DNA of 5,358 nucleotides from Actinomycetales bacterium Ga0077552 (lineage in GTDB: Bacteria > Actinomycetota > Actinomycetes > Actinomycetales > Microbacteriaceae): positions 1 through 5,358 of the forward strand of contig LNFD01000208.1 in the NCBI GenBank assembly GCA_001464255.1, read 5' to 3'. Positions 4,246 to 5,358 of this stretch are shown one piece after another (position 1 is the stretch's first letter; every line of letters starts with the position of its first letter). The translations under genes and the position numbers were made by a program. The notes beneath the pieces were generated by a model. That model made no database searches, was not told the origin of the DNA, and saw nothing but the letters and a program-made list of their open reading frames with translations.

Positions 4246-5358
4246 CCCCGCCGCCTCGCCTGCCGGAGCCGCCGCCGCGGCCCTGCTCGAGGGCCTGGTG
4301 CGCGCGGGAGTCACCGATCTCGTGCTGAGCCCGGGCTCACGGTCGCAGGGCCTCGCGCTCGCGGCCGCCGCCTTCGCCCGAGCGGGCCGCCTCGCGCTGC
4401 ACGTGCGCATCGACGAGCGCGTTGCCGGTTTCACCGCGCTCGGCCTCGCCGTCGAGAGCGGTCGGCCGGTCGCCGTCGTGTGCACCTCCGGCACCGCGGT
4501 CGCCAACCTGCACCCCGCGGTGCTCGAAGCGCACCACGCGGGCGTGCCGCTCATCGTGCTCACCGCCGACCGCCCCGCCGAGCTGCGCGGCATCGGTGCC
4601 AATCAGACGACCGTGCAACCGGGCATCTTCGGCGAGCTCGTGCGCGCCGACTGGGATGTCGCGGCGCCCGTCGGCGCCGCGGGCGAGACCGACGACGCCC
4701 GCGAGCTCGGCGCCCTCGCTGTGCGGGCGAGCGCGGAGGGCCCCGTGCACCTCAACCTCGCCTTCCGCGAGCCGCTCAGCGGCCCCGTCTCCGTGCCCGA
4801 CGGCCTCGTCTCGGGCCCCGTGCCGAGTCGCCCCGCCGTCGACGCTCCCGTCGTCGTCGACCTGCACGTCGACGACGCGACCGTCGTCATCGCGGGCCAC
4901 GGCGCCGGCGCGCGCGCCGAGCAGCTCGCCGTCGCCCTCGGCGCCCCGCTCGTGGCCGAGGTGTCGAGCGGCGCCCGGTTCGGCCGTCACGCCGTCGTCG
5001 CGTACCGCGACGAGGCCGTCGGGCGCGCGATCGTGCTCGGCCACCCCACGCTGAGCCGCGAGGTGCCGCAGCTGCTCGAGCGCGCCGACGTCGAGGTCAT
5101 CGTCGTGCGTACCCCCGGTGTCGAGGACTACAACCCCGGCCGCCGCGCCCGCATCGTCGACGACGTGCGCGTGCTCGGCGCCCCCGACCCCGCGGTCGTG
5201 CGACGCTGGGTCGGCGGCTGGGTCAGCATGTCGCGCGCCGTGCTCGAGTCGCAGGCGCCCGACGACCCGGCCCCCGATCTCTCGCTCGCGGTCTCCGACG
5301 ACCGGGGAGTGCGCGCGGCCTTCGCGAAGGCCGAGCTCGCGGTGCTGCGCGCCCCCAT
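4217..5358 (+). CDS. menD: 2-succinyl-5-enolpyruvyl-6-hydroxy-3-cyclohexene-1-carboxylate synthase, 5' part (partial)
   Basis: This thiamine-diphosphate enzyme joins isochorismate with the succinic semialdehyde unit from 2-oxoglutarate, the first committed step of classical menaquinone synthesis. 380 codons are present and the frame is open at the right edge, so about a third of the protein is missing, including the C-terminal domain that binds the diphosphate of the cofactor. The N-terminal domain (about 16-200) shows LVLSPGSRSQGLAL (R42), HVRIDERVAGFTALGLA with the catalytic Glu67, VCTSGTAVANLHPAV and GANQTTVQPGIFGE, all MenD hallmarks. The middle domain contains VVIAGHGAGARAEQ, VSSGARFGRH and VEVIVVRTPGVEDYNPGRRA. 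The ATG at 4217 is the only plausible start; it gives a roughly 15-residue Pro/Ala-rich extension before the conserved fold and has no good ribosome site, so translation is probably coupled to the overlapping PLDc_N gene. Confidence 0.95.
   Translation, partial: MTPPPTPSADPAASPAGAAAAALLEGLVRAGVTDLVLSPGSRSQGLALAAAAFARAGRLALHVRIDERVAGFTALGLAVESGRPVAVVCTSGTAVANLHPAVLEAHHAGVPLIVLTADRPAELRGIGANQTTVQPGIFGELVRADWDVAAPVGAAGETDDARELGALAVRASAEGPVHLNLAFREPLSGPVSVPDGLVSGPVPSRPAVDAPVVVDLHVDDATVVIAGHGAGARAEQLAVALGAPLVAEVSSGARFGRHAVVAYRDEAVGRAIVLGHPTLSREVPQLLERADVEVIVVRTPGVEDYNPGRRARIVDDVRVLGAPDPAVVRRWVGGWVSMSRAVLESQAPDDPAPDLSLAVSDDRGVRAAFAKAELAVLRAP

Noticed and set aside
3835..4602. 255-codon minus-strand open frame opposite the PLDc_N gene and menD
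   Set aside because: The composition is low-complexity Ala/Arg/Ser/Glu, no family motif is visible, and it covers the divergent promoter region. The plus-strand genes explain the sequence.

Overview
This window comes from a high-GC, gene-dense actinobacterial chromosome. Codon third positions are nearly all G or C, spurious antisense open frames are common, and the largest non-coding gap is 94 bases. Menaquinone genes flank small actinobacterial membrane proteins (DUF4229 and PLDc_N types), which points to Micrococcales and most likely Microbacteriaceae. That placement rests on protein style and gene neighbourhood, not on a database search.

Layout: (1) 1-368 (+) is the 3' end of menA (1,4-dihydroxy-2-naphthoate polyprenyltransferase). 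(2) 365-3463 (-) is a compact four-gene operon, read right to left: thioredoxin-fold lipoprotein, CcdA/DsbD-type membrane electron transporter, OmpR-type response regulator, sensor histidine kinase. (3) 3464-3557 is a 94-base gap with two perfect palindromes and a candidate operon promoter. (4) 3558-3830 (-) is a DUF4229-like small membrane protein. (5) 3831-3891 is a 61-base divergent promoter region in which both genes have a TANNNT -10 box exactly 6 bases before the start codon, so both transcripts look leaderless. (6) 3892-4245 (+) is a PLDc_N-type membrane protein. (7) 4217-5358 (+) is the 5' part of menD, overlapping the previous gene by 29 bases and running off the window.

How the genes work together: menA and menD belong to menaquinone synthesis, the lipid electron carrier of the respiratory chain. 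The minus-strand operon looks like an extracytoplasmic thiol-redox module. CcdA would carry reducing equivalents from cytoplasmic thioredoxin across the membrane to the CXXC pair of the lipoprotein. The co-transcribed two-component system presumably senses a related envelope condition. Neither the kinase nor the regulator contains a cysteine, so direct thiol sensing by them is excluded and any redox input must be indirect.

The most interesting points are this redox plus two-component operon lying between menA and the DUF4229/PLDc_N/menD block; an 11-base direct repeat flanking it; the loss of the HisKA phosphatase Thr/Asn in the kinase; the symmetrical leaderless promoter pair; and the CTAG tetranucleotide that provides both stop codons of the convergent menA and kinase genes. 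No RNA genes, CRISPR arrays, insertion sequences or origins were seen.
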